Source: DASPHG01 sp035629775 (GTDB lineage: Bacteria > Actinomycetota > Thermoleophilia > Solirubrobacterales > Thermoleophilaceae). Taken from it: a stretch of 58,284 bases of DNA. The notes beneath the pieces were generated by a model, which was not told the DNA's origin, did no database searches, and saw nothing but the letters and a program-made list of their open reading frames with translations. The DNA lies in contig DASPHG010000015.1 in assembly GCA_035629775.1 (NCBI GenBank), forward strand, positions 1 to 58,284, written 5' to 3'. Both the position numbers and the translations under genes were made by a program. Positions 50,110-57,831 of this stretch are shown in pieces. The number at the start of each line of letters is the position of its first letter. Within the stretch, counting starts at the first letter, position 1.

Positions 50110-51012
50110 TTAGTGGCCTTCGGCGGTCGCGCCGCCGATGTAGATGGACGTGAGGGTGGCGAAGATGAACGCCTGCAAGGTGGCCACAAGGCCGACCTCG
50201 AAGAGGAAGAAGGGGATGGCCATGCCGAGCGTCAGGACGCCGAGCGCCGAGAGCCCGAGCAGAACGGCCAGGCCGCCCGCCATGAACAGGATCAGCAGGT
50301 GGCCGGCGAGGATGTTCGCGAACAGTCGCACCGAGAGCGAGATGATCCGGACGAGGTGCGAGATGACCTCGATGACGAAGAGCGGGATGGCGGCGAAGCC
50401 GGTGATCCCGCCGGGAACGAACGTCTTCAGGTACCCGATGAAGCCGTGCTTGCGGACGCCCTCGATGTTGTAGGCGAACCACACGACGAGGGTCAGGACG
50501 AGCGGGATCGAGATGTTGGCCGTGGCCGCGTAGATCGCGAACGACGGCACCTCGACGCCGAAGATGTCGATCGTCTCGTGGGTGTTCGTGGGCAGCGGGA
50601 TGTAGCCGAGCATGTTCGAGAACCAGATGAAGAAGAAGAGCGTCGCGATGAACGAGAACCATCGGGTGGCGAGCTTCTGGTCGGCCAGGTTTCCGCGCGT
50701 GATGTTGTTCTTCGTGAGGTCGTAGGCCAGCTCGACGGCCATCTGAGTCTTGCCCGGCTTCTCGGCCATCCGATTCGCGATGCGGGTCATGACCCAGCAG
50801 GTGAGCGCGGCCGCGAGGAAGAGGTAGAAGACAGCCCGGTTGATCGACATGTCGATGCCGGCGATGTCGATCTCGATCCACGGCTCGAGCCGGAACTCCT
50901 CCTGGGGCTGGAACGCCTCGTTCTTCCCGTCGGAGCCGAAGACCGCAAGCAGCAGGAAGAAGAGCGAGAAGAAGCCCGTGACGCCGAGCAGGACCTTTAC
51001 CCGCATCGTCAT
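50110..51012 (-). CDS. atpB: F1Fo ATP synthase subunit a
   Basis: Membrane subunit of 300 residues forming the proton half-channels beside the c ring. The segment IISLSVRLFANILAGHLLILFMAGGL contains the essential Arg (SVRLFAN) and ends with EVGLVATLQAFIFATLTSIYIGGA, both diagnostic. About six membrane helices. ATG 51012 overlaps the upstream gene's stop by four bases (ATGA). Confidence 0.96.
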   Translation of the reverse strand: MTMRVKVLLGVTGFFSLFFLLLAVFGSDGKNEAFQPQEEFRLEPWIEIDIAGIDMSINRAVFYLFLAAALTCWVMTRIANRMAEKPGKTQMAVELAYDLTKNNITRGNLADQKLATRWFSFIATLFFFIWFSNMLGYIPLPTNTHETIDIFGVEVPSFAIYAATANISIPLVLTLVVWFAYNIEGVRKHGFIGYLKTFVPGGITGFAAIPLFVIEVISHLVRIISLSVRLFANILAGHLLILFMAGGLAVLLGLSALGVLTLGMAIPFFLFEVGLVATLQAFIFATLTSIYIGGATAEGH

Positions 51013-51371
51013 CGCTGCGCCTCCTCGAGCGGCTTGACGATGAAGAGGGTGGCGAAGTACACGGTGAAGGTCACGACCGCGAGCACGCCGGCGGCGAGGC
51101 CCGCCTCGCGCTCGATGATCCCGGCGGCCAGGACCATCAGGCCGACCGTGTAGAGGCGGCCGATAAGACTGGCCGCGCGAGCGCCCATCGCGACGCGGCG
51201 GTCGCCCGAGGCGGCGGCGCGGCGCTGCCCGTACACGTCGATGCCCTTGGCGATCAGCCAGGCGAGCGTGGTCGCGCCCCAGCCGAGGAGCGGCAGGTCG
51301 GCCGCGATGAAGATGGGCAGCGCGAGCGCCAGGACCGCCAGGTCCAGATTGCGGAGGACGCGCAGCCCCAC
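51009..51371 (-). CDS. AtpI-like membrane protein of the ATP synthase operon
   Basis: A small membrane protein of about 120 residues with four hydrophobic segments (LDLAVLALALPIFIAADLPLLG, TLAWLIAKGI, GLMVLAAGIIEREAGLA, LAVVTFTVYFATLFIV). Its place between atpZ and atpB is that of AtpI, which helps insert subunits a and c. Similarity itself is weak. GTG 51371, with GAGG 5 bases upstream, starts 7 bases after atpZ; an earlier TTG at 51407 would overlap atpZ. Confidence 0.65.
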   Translation of the reverse strand: MGLRVLRNLDLAVLALALPIFIAADLPLLGWGATTLAWLIAKGIDVYGQRRAAASGDRRVAMGARAASLIGRLYTVGLMVLAAGIIEREAGLAAGVLAVVTFTVYFATLFIVKPLEEAQR

Positions 51372-51378
51372 CGGCGCC

Positions 51379-51570
51379 TCAGACGTGCTTAAAGCGTGTG
51401 TAGACAAGCTTGAACCCCACCCCGAAGCCGACGAACACCCCGGCGATCGCGAGCAGCGGGACGGAGCCGACGAGCGCCCCTATCCCCGCACCGATCGCCG
51501 CGCAGAAGAGGACCGCCGCGAGCAACGTGAACCCTGCCGTCACCGCTGGCGGGCGTGGGGGGTCGCTCAT
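51379..51570 (-). CDS. atpZ: AtpZ-like protein
   Basis: A 63-residue protein with two membrane helices: VTAGFTLLAAVLFCAAIGAGIGALVG and PLLAIAGVFVGFGVGFKLVYT, the pattern of AtpZ (F0F1-ATPase subunit, PF09527-type), proposed to assist ion uptake or assembly with AtpI. It opens the atp operon. ATG 51570; a CAGAAT box on the minus strand 17 bases upstream may be the operon promoter. Confidence 0.75.
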   Translation of the reverse strand: MSDPPRPPAVTAGFTLLAAVLFCAAIGAGIGALVGSVPLLAIAGVFVGFGVGFKLVYTRFKHV

Positions 51571-51663
51571 TCTCGTGGTCGTTCTGCATTCTGTAAGAGA
51601 TACGCGCGGGGCTGTACGGCGGCGTGAAAGAGCGCCCCGCGGGGCCGGAGACCTTACAAGAGC

Positions 51664-51682
51664 TATACCCCCTGGGGGTATA
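51664..51682. promoter_or_regulatory. Perfect CsoR/CstR-type operator palindrome
   Basis: TATACCCCCTGGGGGTATA: 9-bp arms around a single T. The ATACCC/GGGTAT half-sites with an inner C/G tract are the operator type of the CsoR/RcnR/CstR repressor family, which senses Cu(I), Ni/Co, formaldehyde or persulfide. The last two bases are part of the -10 box TATACT, so a bound repressor would block the promoter. No csoR-like gene lies in the window. Confidence 0.75.
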
Positions 51683-51686
51683 TACT
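51681..51686 (+). promoter_or_regulatory. -10 box (TATACT) of the DUF4396 gene
   Basis: TATACT, 6 bases, ATG 51693: leaderless. A TTACAA at 51654-51659 is a possible -35 but 21 bases away, so the promoter may depend on its -10 alone or be unusually spaced. Confidence 0.6.
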
Positions 51687-51692
51687 GCGCGC

Positions 51693-52952
51693 ATGCATCA
51701 CGACCACGCCCATCACGAGGATCACGACCACGGCCACCATGGCCATCACCACGGCCCCCTGCCCACCAGTGGCCGCGCCCTCGATCTGGTGGCCTTCAGC
51801 GCCACCCTGCACTGCCTGACCGGGTGCGCGATCGGCGAGGTCACCGGCATGGTGCTGGGCACGGCGCTCGGCTTCTCCGAGTGGGGCACGGTCGCGCTGG
51901 CGGTCGCGCTCGCCTTCCTGTTCGGCTACACGCTCACGAGCCTCCCGCTGCTTCGCGCGGGACTCGCCGTGGCGGCGGTCATCCCGATCGCGCTTGCCAC
52001 CGACACGGTCTCGATCGCGATCATGGAGGTCGTCGACAACGCGATCATGCTGGCGATCCCCGGCGCGATGGAGGCCGGGCTGACGAACGTGCTCTTCTGG
52101 GGCAGCCTGTCGGTCGCGCTGGTCATCGCGGGAGCGGCGGCGTACCCCGTGAACCGGCGCCTGATCGCGCGCGGGAAGGGCCACGCGGTGCTGCACGAGA
52201 CCGGCATCCACGGCGGGCCCTCGCCCGCGACGGTGGGATGGATCGCGGCGGTGGCGGGAACGTTCGGCATGGCGGTCCTGCTGGCCGAGGTGCTCGACGC
52301 CGACGACTTCGACCGGATGGGCGGCTGGCTCGCGCTGGGGCTGTACCTGCTCTACATGGCGCTCGCGTTCGGACTGCGGACATGGCTCCAGGTCCGCCGC
52401 ACGGGCGAGTCCGGTTTTAAGGGGGTCAGCGGACGACCGGGGTCGCTCGAGTGGATCGCCGGCGTCCTCTTCGTGGTCGCGATCGCGATCGGCGTGGCCG
52501 CCCCGATTCTCGACGTGACCGACGTGCTCGAGCCGCTCGACGCGCTCGACTCGGCCGGCCTGCGCGCGACCGGGATCGCGATCTTCGTCGCCGGCCTGGT
52601 CGCGACGCTCTACGCCCAGATCGCGATGGGCGAGTCGTGGCGGATCGGGGTGGACGAGGAAGAGCGGACCGACCTGGTCACGACCGGCCCGTTCGCGCGG
52701 GTCCGGAACCCGATCTTCGCGGCGATGCTGCCCACGTCGCTCGGGCTGACGCTGCTCGTGCCGAACGCCGTGGCGCTGGCCGGCCTGGCCGCACTGTGGA
52801 TCGCCCTCGAGATCCAGGTGCGGCTGGTCGAGGAGCCCTACCTGCTGCGCACCCACGGCGAGGCCTATGGCCAATACGCCGCACGTGTGGGAAGGTTCGT
52901 CCCGGGACTCGGCCGGCTCCAGCATGATCTTTCGCCAGATCACTCACGATGA
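51693..52952 (+). CDS. His-rich DUF4396 membrane protein fused to an ICMT-type methyltransferase domain
   Basis: A 419-residue membrane protein in three parts. Residues 1-21 contain 12 histidines, a likely metal-binding tail. Residues about 30-225 match DUF4396: FSATLHCLTGCAIGEVTGMVLG (His-x5-Cys), a helix with DTVSIAIMEVVDNAI, and NVLFWGSLSVALVIAGAAAYPVNRRL. After a linker (FKGVSGRPGS), residues about 245-415 resemble isoprenylcysteine carboxyl methyltransferases/PEMT: TGPFARVRNPIFAAMLPTSLG and EEPYLLRTHGEAYGQYAARVGRFVPG. It probably handles a metal or sulfur species and methylates a small thiol or lipid; this is inference. It overlaps the persulfide dioxygenase gene by 29 bases and lies behind a CsoR-type operator. 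Confidence 0.78.
   Translation: MHHDHAHHEDHDHGHHGHHHGPLPTSGRALDLVAFSATLHCLTGCAIGEVTGMVLGTALGFSEWGTVALAVALAFLFGYTLTSLPLLRAGLAVAAVIPIALATDTVSIAIMEVVDNAIMLAIPGAMEAGLTNVLFWGSLSVALVIAGAAAYPVNRRLIARGKGHAVLHETGIHGGPSPATVGWIAAVAGTFGMAVLLAEVLDADDFDRMGGWLALGLYLLYMALAFGLRTWLQVRRTGESGFKGVSGRPGSLEWIAGVLFVVAIAIGVAAPILDVTDVLEPLDALDSAGLRATGIAIFVAGLVATLYAQIAMGESWRIGVDEEERTDLVTTGPFARVRNPIFAAMLPTSLGLTLLVPNAVALAGLAALWIALEIQVRLVEEPYLLRTHGEAYGQYAARVGRFVPGLGRLQHDLSPDHSR
52415..52429 (+). repeat. Possible remnant half-palindrome in the DUF4396-ICMT linker
   Basis: TTTTAAGGGGGTCAG lies exactly in the linker between the two domains. It resembles one arm of the A/T-flanked G-tract palindromes seen elsewhere in the window, but no second arm follows, so this is weak. 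Confidence 0.25.
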
Positions 52953-54297
52953 CCTCGGATGCGCCTCCTATCTCGTAGGTGACGAGGACGCGGGTGTCGC
53001 GGCGGTCGTCGACCCCAAGCTCGACATCGACGGGTACCTGCGGCTCGCGCGCTACCTCGGGGTGCACATCGAGCACATCCTCGAGACGCATAACCACGCC
53101 GATCACGTGTCGGGCCACGGCCGGCTCGCCGCGGCGACGGGCGCGACGATCCATGTCTACCGCGATGCCTCGCCCGACTACGACCACGGGCCCTTCGACG
53201 ATGGCTGGGAGCTCGAGCTGGGCGCGGTGCGAGTGCGTGCGATCCACACGCCCGGGCACCGGCCCGAGCACACGGCGTTCGCCCTGATCGACACGGAGCG
53301 TGGCGAGGAGCCGTGGGCGGTCCTGACGGGCGACACGCTCTTCGTGGGCGACATCGCGCGCCCCGACCTGGCCGTCGACAAGAGCGAGGGCGCGCACGAC
53401 ATCTTCCGCTCGCTGCACGAGAAGCTGCTTCGGCTGCCGGACACATGCGAGGTCTGGCCCGGGCATCTGGGCGGGTCGCTCTGCGGCGGGCCTGGAATGG
53501 ACCTGAAGATCTCGTCGACGATCGGCTTCGAGCGCGCGCACTCCCCCATGCTCCAGATCACCGAGCAGGACGCGTTCGTCGAGAAGGCGATCGCGGGTCT
53601 GCCTCCACAGCCGCCGAACTTCGAGAACATCGTCGCGCGCAACCGCGGGGCGCTCGAGGTCGTGACGGTGGACGTCCACCCGCTGACGCCGCGCCAGGTC
53701 GAGCAGGGGCAAACGGACGGCGCGCTCGTCGTGGACATCCGCACCGAGCTGCAGTACGACGACGCGCACGTCCCTCGCTCCGTGTGCATCACCGCGCTCC
53801 GAGCCGGCTTCGGCTCGAAGCTGGCCTGGCTCGCCGACCCCGCGCAGCCGGTCATCCTGGTCGGCCGCGACGACTCCGACGCGCACCAGGCGGCCGAACT
53901 CGCCGCGGCGGTCGGCATCACGAACCTGGGCGGCTATCTCGCGGGCGGCTTCACGAGTTGGCGCGAAGAGCAGCTACCCGTCGCGCGCATCCCGCGGCTG
54001 ACGGTCGAGGAGCTTCACGACCAGCACGACTCGGTGCAGGTGCTTGACGTGCGCGAGGAGGCGGAATGGGACGCCGGTCACATCCCCGGCTCAGTGCACA
54101 CGCCCTACCACGACATCGACTCCGTGCCCGACGGGCTCGATGCTCGTCAGCCGATCGCGACGATCTGCGGCTCGGGCCAGCGCGCGGCGGTGGCGGTCGG
54201 CCTGCTAGAGCTGCGCGGGGCGAAGAACCCCGTCCACGTGGTCGACGGCGGCGTCGGCACGTGGAAGAGGAACGGCTGGCCGGTGGAGCCGAGCTAG
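52924..54297 (+). CDS. CstB-like persulfide dioxygenase-rhodanese fusion
   Basis: A 457-residue enzyme that would oxidise low-molecular-weight persulfide to sulfite and transfer sulfur to make thiosulfate. Residues 1-240 are a metallo-beta-lactamase fold with THNHADH (His56, His58, Asp60, His61), HTPGH (His112), TGDTLFVGDIARPDL (Asp137) and WPGHLGGSLCG (His181, Cys187), the ETHE1-type iron site. Two rhodanese domains follow: the first (about 250-350) lacks the active Cys (VGRDDSDA), the second has it (Cys415 in ICGSGQRAA). This order and length match staphylococcal CstB, which is controlled by the CsoR-like CstR. ATG 52924 overlaps the upstream fusion gene by 29 bases. Confidence 0.9.
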   Translation: MIFRQITHDDLGCASYLVGDEDAGVAAVVDPKLDIDGYLRLARYLGVHIEHILETHNHADHVSGHGRLAAATGATIHVYRDASPDYDHGPFDDGWELELGAVRVRAIHTPGHRPEHTAFALIDTERGEEPWAVLTGDTLFVGDIARPDLAVDKSEGAHDIFRSLHEKLLRLPDTCEVWPGHLGGSLCGGPGMDLKISSTIGFERAHSPMLQITEQDAFVEKAIAGLPPQPPNFENIVARNRGALEVVTVDVHPLTPRQVEQGQTDGALVVDIRTELQYDDAHVPRSVCITALRAGFGSKLAWLADPAQPVILVGRDDSDAHQAAELAAAVGITNLGGYLAGGFTSWREEQLPVARIPRLTVEELHDQHDSVQVLDVREEAEWDAGHIPGSVHTPYHDIDSVPDGLDARQPIATICGSGQRAAVAVGLLELRGAKNPVHVVDGGVGTWKRNGWPVEPS

Positions 54298-54956
54298 TCC
54301 ACGCGCGCCCGGCCGCCCAGCACCGTGAGCGCGACCAGGCGGGAGACGAGCATCACGACATAGCCGAGGCCCGCGAGCTGCTCGATCATCACGACGCTCC
54401 GCGCGAATGGCTCGATGGGCCCTACGTCGCTCAGGCCCGTGCTGGTGAGGTTCGTGAAGCTCAGGTAGAGCAGCTCCATCCAGGAGCGGTCGCCGGCCGG
54501 GTCGATCGCGGCGGTGAAGCTGCCCGGCTCGATCGCCTGCACCACGATGAACGTGTAGGCGAAGCCCCACGCGACCAGCGTGAACGTGGCACCGACCGCG
54601 AACAGCTCGTCACGCGTGATCTCGTGGTCGGCCAGCATGTACGCGATGAGCGCCCCGGCGGCGTAGAAGTAGAGGACGGCCTCGAACGCCGACGAGTAAG
54701 GGAGGAGGTCGTCGCTCCCGCTGACCGCCTGGATCAGGAGGAGGCACGTGGCCGGCAACCCCAGCAGCACGGCCACCCACGTGTGCGCCGGCGAGTGGCG
54801 CACGGCGAGCAGGACGAGCCCCAGCACGAGGATGCCGAACACGCTGAACAGCGCGCGGCCGGCGTCGGTCGTCTCCATGAAGGGGTACAGCAGGACGCCG
54901 GCGAGCTGTGCGACGAGCAGGAGCGCGGACGGCTGTCGGCGGACCCATGCGAGCAC
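54294..54956 (-). CDS. Ion channel-like membrane protein with divergent selectivity filter
   Basis: A 220-residue membrane protein with about six hydrophobic segments. The C-terminal part resembles an Ion_trans_2 pore: WMELLYLSFTNLTSTGLSDVGPIEPFARSVVMIEQLAGLGYVVMLVSRLVAL. The filter position, TxTGxSD, corresponds to TxGYGD of potassium channels but lacks the GYG core, so ion choice is unclear. No cytoplasmic regulatory domain is present. The stop interlocks with that of the persulfide dioxygenase (CTAG), and the MMPL gene lies just upstream. Confidence 0.7.
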   Translation of the reverse strand: MLAWVRRQPSALLLVAQLAGVLLYPFMETTDAGRALFSVFGILVLGLVLLAVRHSPAHTWVAVLLGLPATCLLLIQAVSGSDDLLPYSSAFEAVLYFYAAGALIAYMLADHEITRDELFAVGATFTLVAWGFAYTFIVVQAIEPGSFTAAIDPAGDRSWMELLYLSFTNLTSTGLSDVGPIEPFARSVVMIEQLAGLGYVVMLVSRLVALTVLGGRARVD

Positions 54957-54985
54957 GACCGCAAGCTAGCCCCGCCACCGGTCGG

Positions 54986-57010
54986 TCAGGCGTCGCTGAA
55001 CCCGAGCCGGCTGTGGAGCCGGCGGAGCGGCGCCGGCGCCCACCAGTTCCAGCGCCCGAGCATCTCCATCAGCGACGGCACGAGCAGCGCGCGCACGATC
55101 GTCGCGTCGATCAGCACGGCCAGCGCGGTCCCGAGCCCGAGCTCCTTGATGAAGACGATCTCGGACGTCACGAACGCGCCGATCGCGACGGCGAAGAGGA
55201 CGGCAGCGGCCGTGGCGATCCGGCCGACGCGCTCCAGCCCGATGGCGACCGCGTCGCGGTCCGAGGCGCCGCCGTCGTGCGCCTCCTTGATGCGCGACAG
55301 CAGGAAGACGCCGTAGTCGGTCGACAACCCGAACGCGACCGCGAACAGGAAGAGCGGCTGCGTGGCGTCGAGCCCGCCGTGCGCGGTGAATCCGAGGAGG
55401 CTCTCCAACCGGCCCTCCTGGAACACCACGACGAGGATCCCGAATACGGCGCTCAACCCCAGCAGGTTCATGACGATCTGCTTCAGCGGCAGCACGATCG
55501 AGCCGGTGAAGAGGAAAAGGACGACCATCGTCACCGCGATCACGATCGCGATCATGAGCGGCACGTGGTCGGCGAGGCTGTCCTTCAGGTCGACGAAGCT
55601 GGCCGTCGAGCCGTTCGTCAGCGCGCCGCCCTCGAGCGCGCGGATGTCGGCGACGACGCGCTCGCTGTCCGCGCTGAGCGGCGGACTGTCCGAGATGACC
55701 TCGACCACGTAACCCCGGTCGAGCCTCACCGGCGCCCGCACGTCCGCCACCCCGTCGACCCGCGCCGCCGCCCGCGCGACCCGCCGGGCCTCCGCGCCAT
55801 CCCCTTCCACCGCCAGCCGGATCGGCGTCGCGCGGAAGGGCGGGAAGTCCGCGCGCAGCCGGTCGTCGACGCGGTGGGCGCTCGCGCTCTCCGGCAGCAC
55901 CTGCGCGTCCACGGTCGTGAACTTGATGGCGAAGAACGGCAGCCCGAGGGCGACGAGGAACGCCGCCGAGGCGAGCGCGATCCGGCCGGGCACCCGCATC
56001 ACTAGCCGCGACAGCCGGAACCAGAACCCCTGCTCGGCGGGACGCGCATCGCGCTCGGCGCGCAGCCGGAGCGCGGCCGGCGCCAACGCGTTCACGCGCT
56101 CGCCCAGCAGCGCCAGGATGGCCGGCAGGACGGTGAGCGACACCAGCCCGGCGATCAGCGCCGTCAGGGAGCCGCCGACGCCCATCGAGAACAGGAAGTT
56201 CTGCGGGAAGACGAGCAGCGACGCGATCGCCCCGGCCACCGTCAGGGCGCTGAAGAACACCGTCCGCCCGGCGGTCGCCATCGTGCGGCGCATCGCCTCG
56301 AGGCCCGGACCGGTCTTGGCGATCTCTTCGCGGTAGCGCGAGACGACGAACAGGCTGTAGTCGATCGCGAGGCCCAGCCCCAGGCCGATCACGAGGTTGA
56401 GCGCGAAGATCGAGAGCGTGCCGACCTCGCTCGCGACGCTCAGGCCGAACATCGTGAACGTGATCGTCAAGCCGCCGACGACCAGCGGCAGCGCGGCCGC
56501 CACCAGGCTGCGGAAGAAGAGCAGCGAGAGCACGAAAAGGATCGGGAACGCGTACAGCTCGGCGGTGCGCAGGTCGCTCTCGACCTGCTCGTTCGCCTGC
56601 CGCTCCGCGATGGCGCTGCCGCCGACCGCGACGCCCCGCTCGTCCGCGAGCGCGTGGGCGATCCGCTCCCCCGTGTCATGCAGATCGCCCTCGTCGGTGG
56701 GTGCGAGCCGGACGGCGAGGTAGGTGGAGGTGCCGTCGCGCGAGACGAATTCGCGCGAGCGGGTCGTGTGGAAGCCGGCGACCTCGACGACGTCCGGATC
56801 CGCGGCCACCTCGCGAGCGAGGCCCTCGGCGCGCACGACCCCGTCGACGAGGACGATGAGACTGGCGTCGCGATAGCCGGCCTCCTCCAGGCGATCGGCG
56901 GCCCGCACGCTCTCCGTGTCGGGATCGTCGGCCTCGTACGGGCCGAGGCGATCGGCGACGCCGGCGCCGATCCCACCGGCGGCGACCGCCGCGAGGACGG
57001 CCACGGTCAC
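54986..57010 (-). CDS. MMPL family (RND-type) transporter
   Basis: Inner-membrane exporter of lipids or drugs, 674 residues from GTG 57010. Two halves each have an extracytoplasmic domain and about five membrane helices; LVIGLGLGLAIDYSLFVVSRYREE and LFAVAFGLSTDYGVFLLSRIKEA carry the paired Asp-Tyr proton-relay motifs. In-frame codons upstream (RFDRLAQLAQARGRLVV) match the usual MMPL N-terminus but contain no ATG, GTG or TTG. A CTG at 57076 overlaps the stop of the SDR gene (CTGA) and may be the real start, giving 696 residues. Confidence 0.88.
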   Translation of the reverse strand: MTVAVLAAVAAGGIGAGVADRLGPYEADDPDTESVRAADRLEEAGYRDASLIVLVDGVVRAEGLAREVAADPDVVEVAGFHTTRSREFVSRDGTSTYLAVRLAPTDEGDLHDTGERIAHALADERGVAVGGSAIAERQANEQVESDLRTAELYAFPILFVLSLLFFRSLVAAALPLVVGGLTITFTMFGLSVASEVGTLSIFALNLVIGLGLGLAIDYSLFVVSRYREEIAKTGPGLEAMRRTMATAGRTVFFSALTVAGAIASLLVFPQNFLFSMGVGGSLTALIAGLVSLTVLPAILALLGERVNALAPAALRLRAERDARPAEQGFWFRLSRLVMRVPGRIALASAAFLVALGLPFFAIKFTTVDAQVLPESASAHRVDDRLRADFPPFRATPIRLAVEGDGAEARRVARAAARVDGVADVRAPVRLDRGYVVEVISDSPPLSADSERVVADIRALEGGALTNGSTASFVDLKDSLADHVPLMIAIVIAVTMVVLFLFTGSIVLPLKQIVMNLLGLSAVFGILVVVFQEGRLESLLGFTAHGGLDATQPLFLFAVAFGLSTDYGVFLLSRIKEAHDGGASDRDAVAIGLERVGRIATAAAVLFAVAIGAFVTSEIVFIKELGLGTALAVLIDATIVRALLVPSLMEMLGRWNWWAPAPLRRLHSRLGFSDA

Positions 57011-57072
57011 GACGAGCCGGCCACGGGCCTGGGCGAGTTGCGCGAGCCGGTCGAACCTGTCCGTGGCGGCAG

Positions 57073-57816
57073 TCAGCGCTGCTGTTTTGTCGGCCGCACG
57101 AGAATCTCGTTGATCGCGACGTGCTCGGGCTGCGACACGGCGTAGAGGATCGCCTGCGCGATGTCACCCGCCTCCAGCACCTTGCCGATCTGCTCGACCA
57201 TCTTCCGGGTGGCGTCCACGACCATCGGGTTCGTGTTGTGGCCCTGCAGCTCGGTCTCGACGAAGCCGGGCGCGACCGTGGTCACGCGGATGCCGGCGTG
57301 GAGAGCCTCCTGCCGGAGCGCCTCGGAGAAAGCGTGCACGCCGAACTTGGTCATGTTGTAGACGGCGGCGCCGGCGTCGGCGCGGCGCCCGGCCACCGAG
57401 GACACGTTCACGATGTCCCCTCCCCCGGCCGCGCCGATCAGCGGGAGCGCGGCGTGGGTGCAGTAGAGGAGCCCGAGCAGGTTGACGCCGATCATCGTGC
57501 GCCAGTCGTCCACGTCGGCGTCCTGCACCGGGCCGAGCAGCATCACTCCGGCGTTGTTCACGAGGATGTGGACTCCGCCGAGCTCGTCGTTCGCCGCCTG
57601 GAGGAAGGCGCGCGCCTGCTCCTCGTCCGAGACGTCGACGGCGCGCACGAGCGCCGGCCCGTCGAGGCTGCTCGCGATCGCCTCGAGCCGGTCGGTGCGG
57701 CGTGCCCCGAGCGCCACGCTCGCGCCCGCCTGCGAGAGAGCGCGCGCGGTGGCTTCTCCGATTCCGGACGAGGCACCTGTGACGACCGCGACCCGTCCCT
57801 CCAAGAGCCCGGGCAT
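57073..57816 (-). CDS. Short-chain dehydrogenase/reductase
   Basis: Classical SDR of 247 residues. NAD(P)-binding VVTGASSGIGEA (11-22), LVNNAGV, the catalytic Ser in VNVSSVAGR, and the YNMTK Tyr-Lys pair are all present, followed by PGFVETEL. Arg in GARRTDR after strand 2 suggests NADPH. The substrate is unknown. ATG 57816 is 9 bases after TAGCAT, a box whose first three bases are the stop codon of the PucR-type regulator. Confidence 0.93.
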   Translation of the reverse strand: MPGLLEGRVAVVTGASSGIGEATARALSQAGASVALGARRTDRLEAIASSLDGPALVRAVDVSDEEQARAFLQAANDELGGVHILVNNAGVMLLGPVQDADVDDWRTMIGVNLLGLLYCTHAALPLIGAAGGGDIVNVSSVAGRRADAGAAVYNMTKFGVHAFSEALRQEALHAGIRVTTVAPGFVETELQGHNTNPMVVDATRKMVEQIGKVLEAGDIAQAILYAVSQPEHVAINEILVRPTKQQR

Positions 57817-57825
57817 GTTGCCTGG

Positions 57826-57831
57826 ATGCTA
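57826..57831 (-). promoter_or_regulatory. Putative -10 box (TAGCAT) sharing the PucR stop codon
   Basis: TAGCAT on the minus strand begins with the TAG stop of the regulator and ends 9 bases before ATG 57816. Confidence 0.5.

Larger units (their letters stand above)
51571..51692. other. Divergent intergenic region between the atp operon and the persulfide module
   Basis: The longest gene-free stretch in the window (122 bases). It holds a possible minus-strand -10 (CAGAAT, 17 bases before ATG 51570) for the atp operon and, at the other end, a perfect CsoR-type palindrome merged with the plus-strand -10. The middle is GC-rich with nothing else I recognise. Confidence 0.6.
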
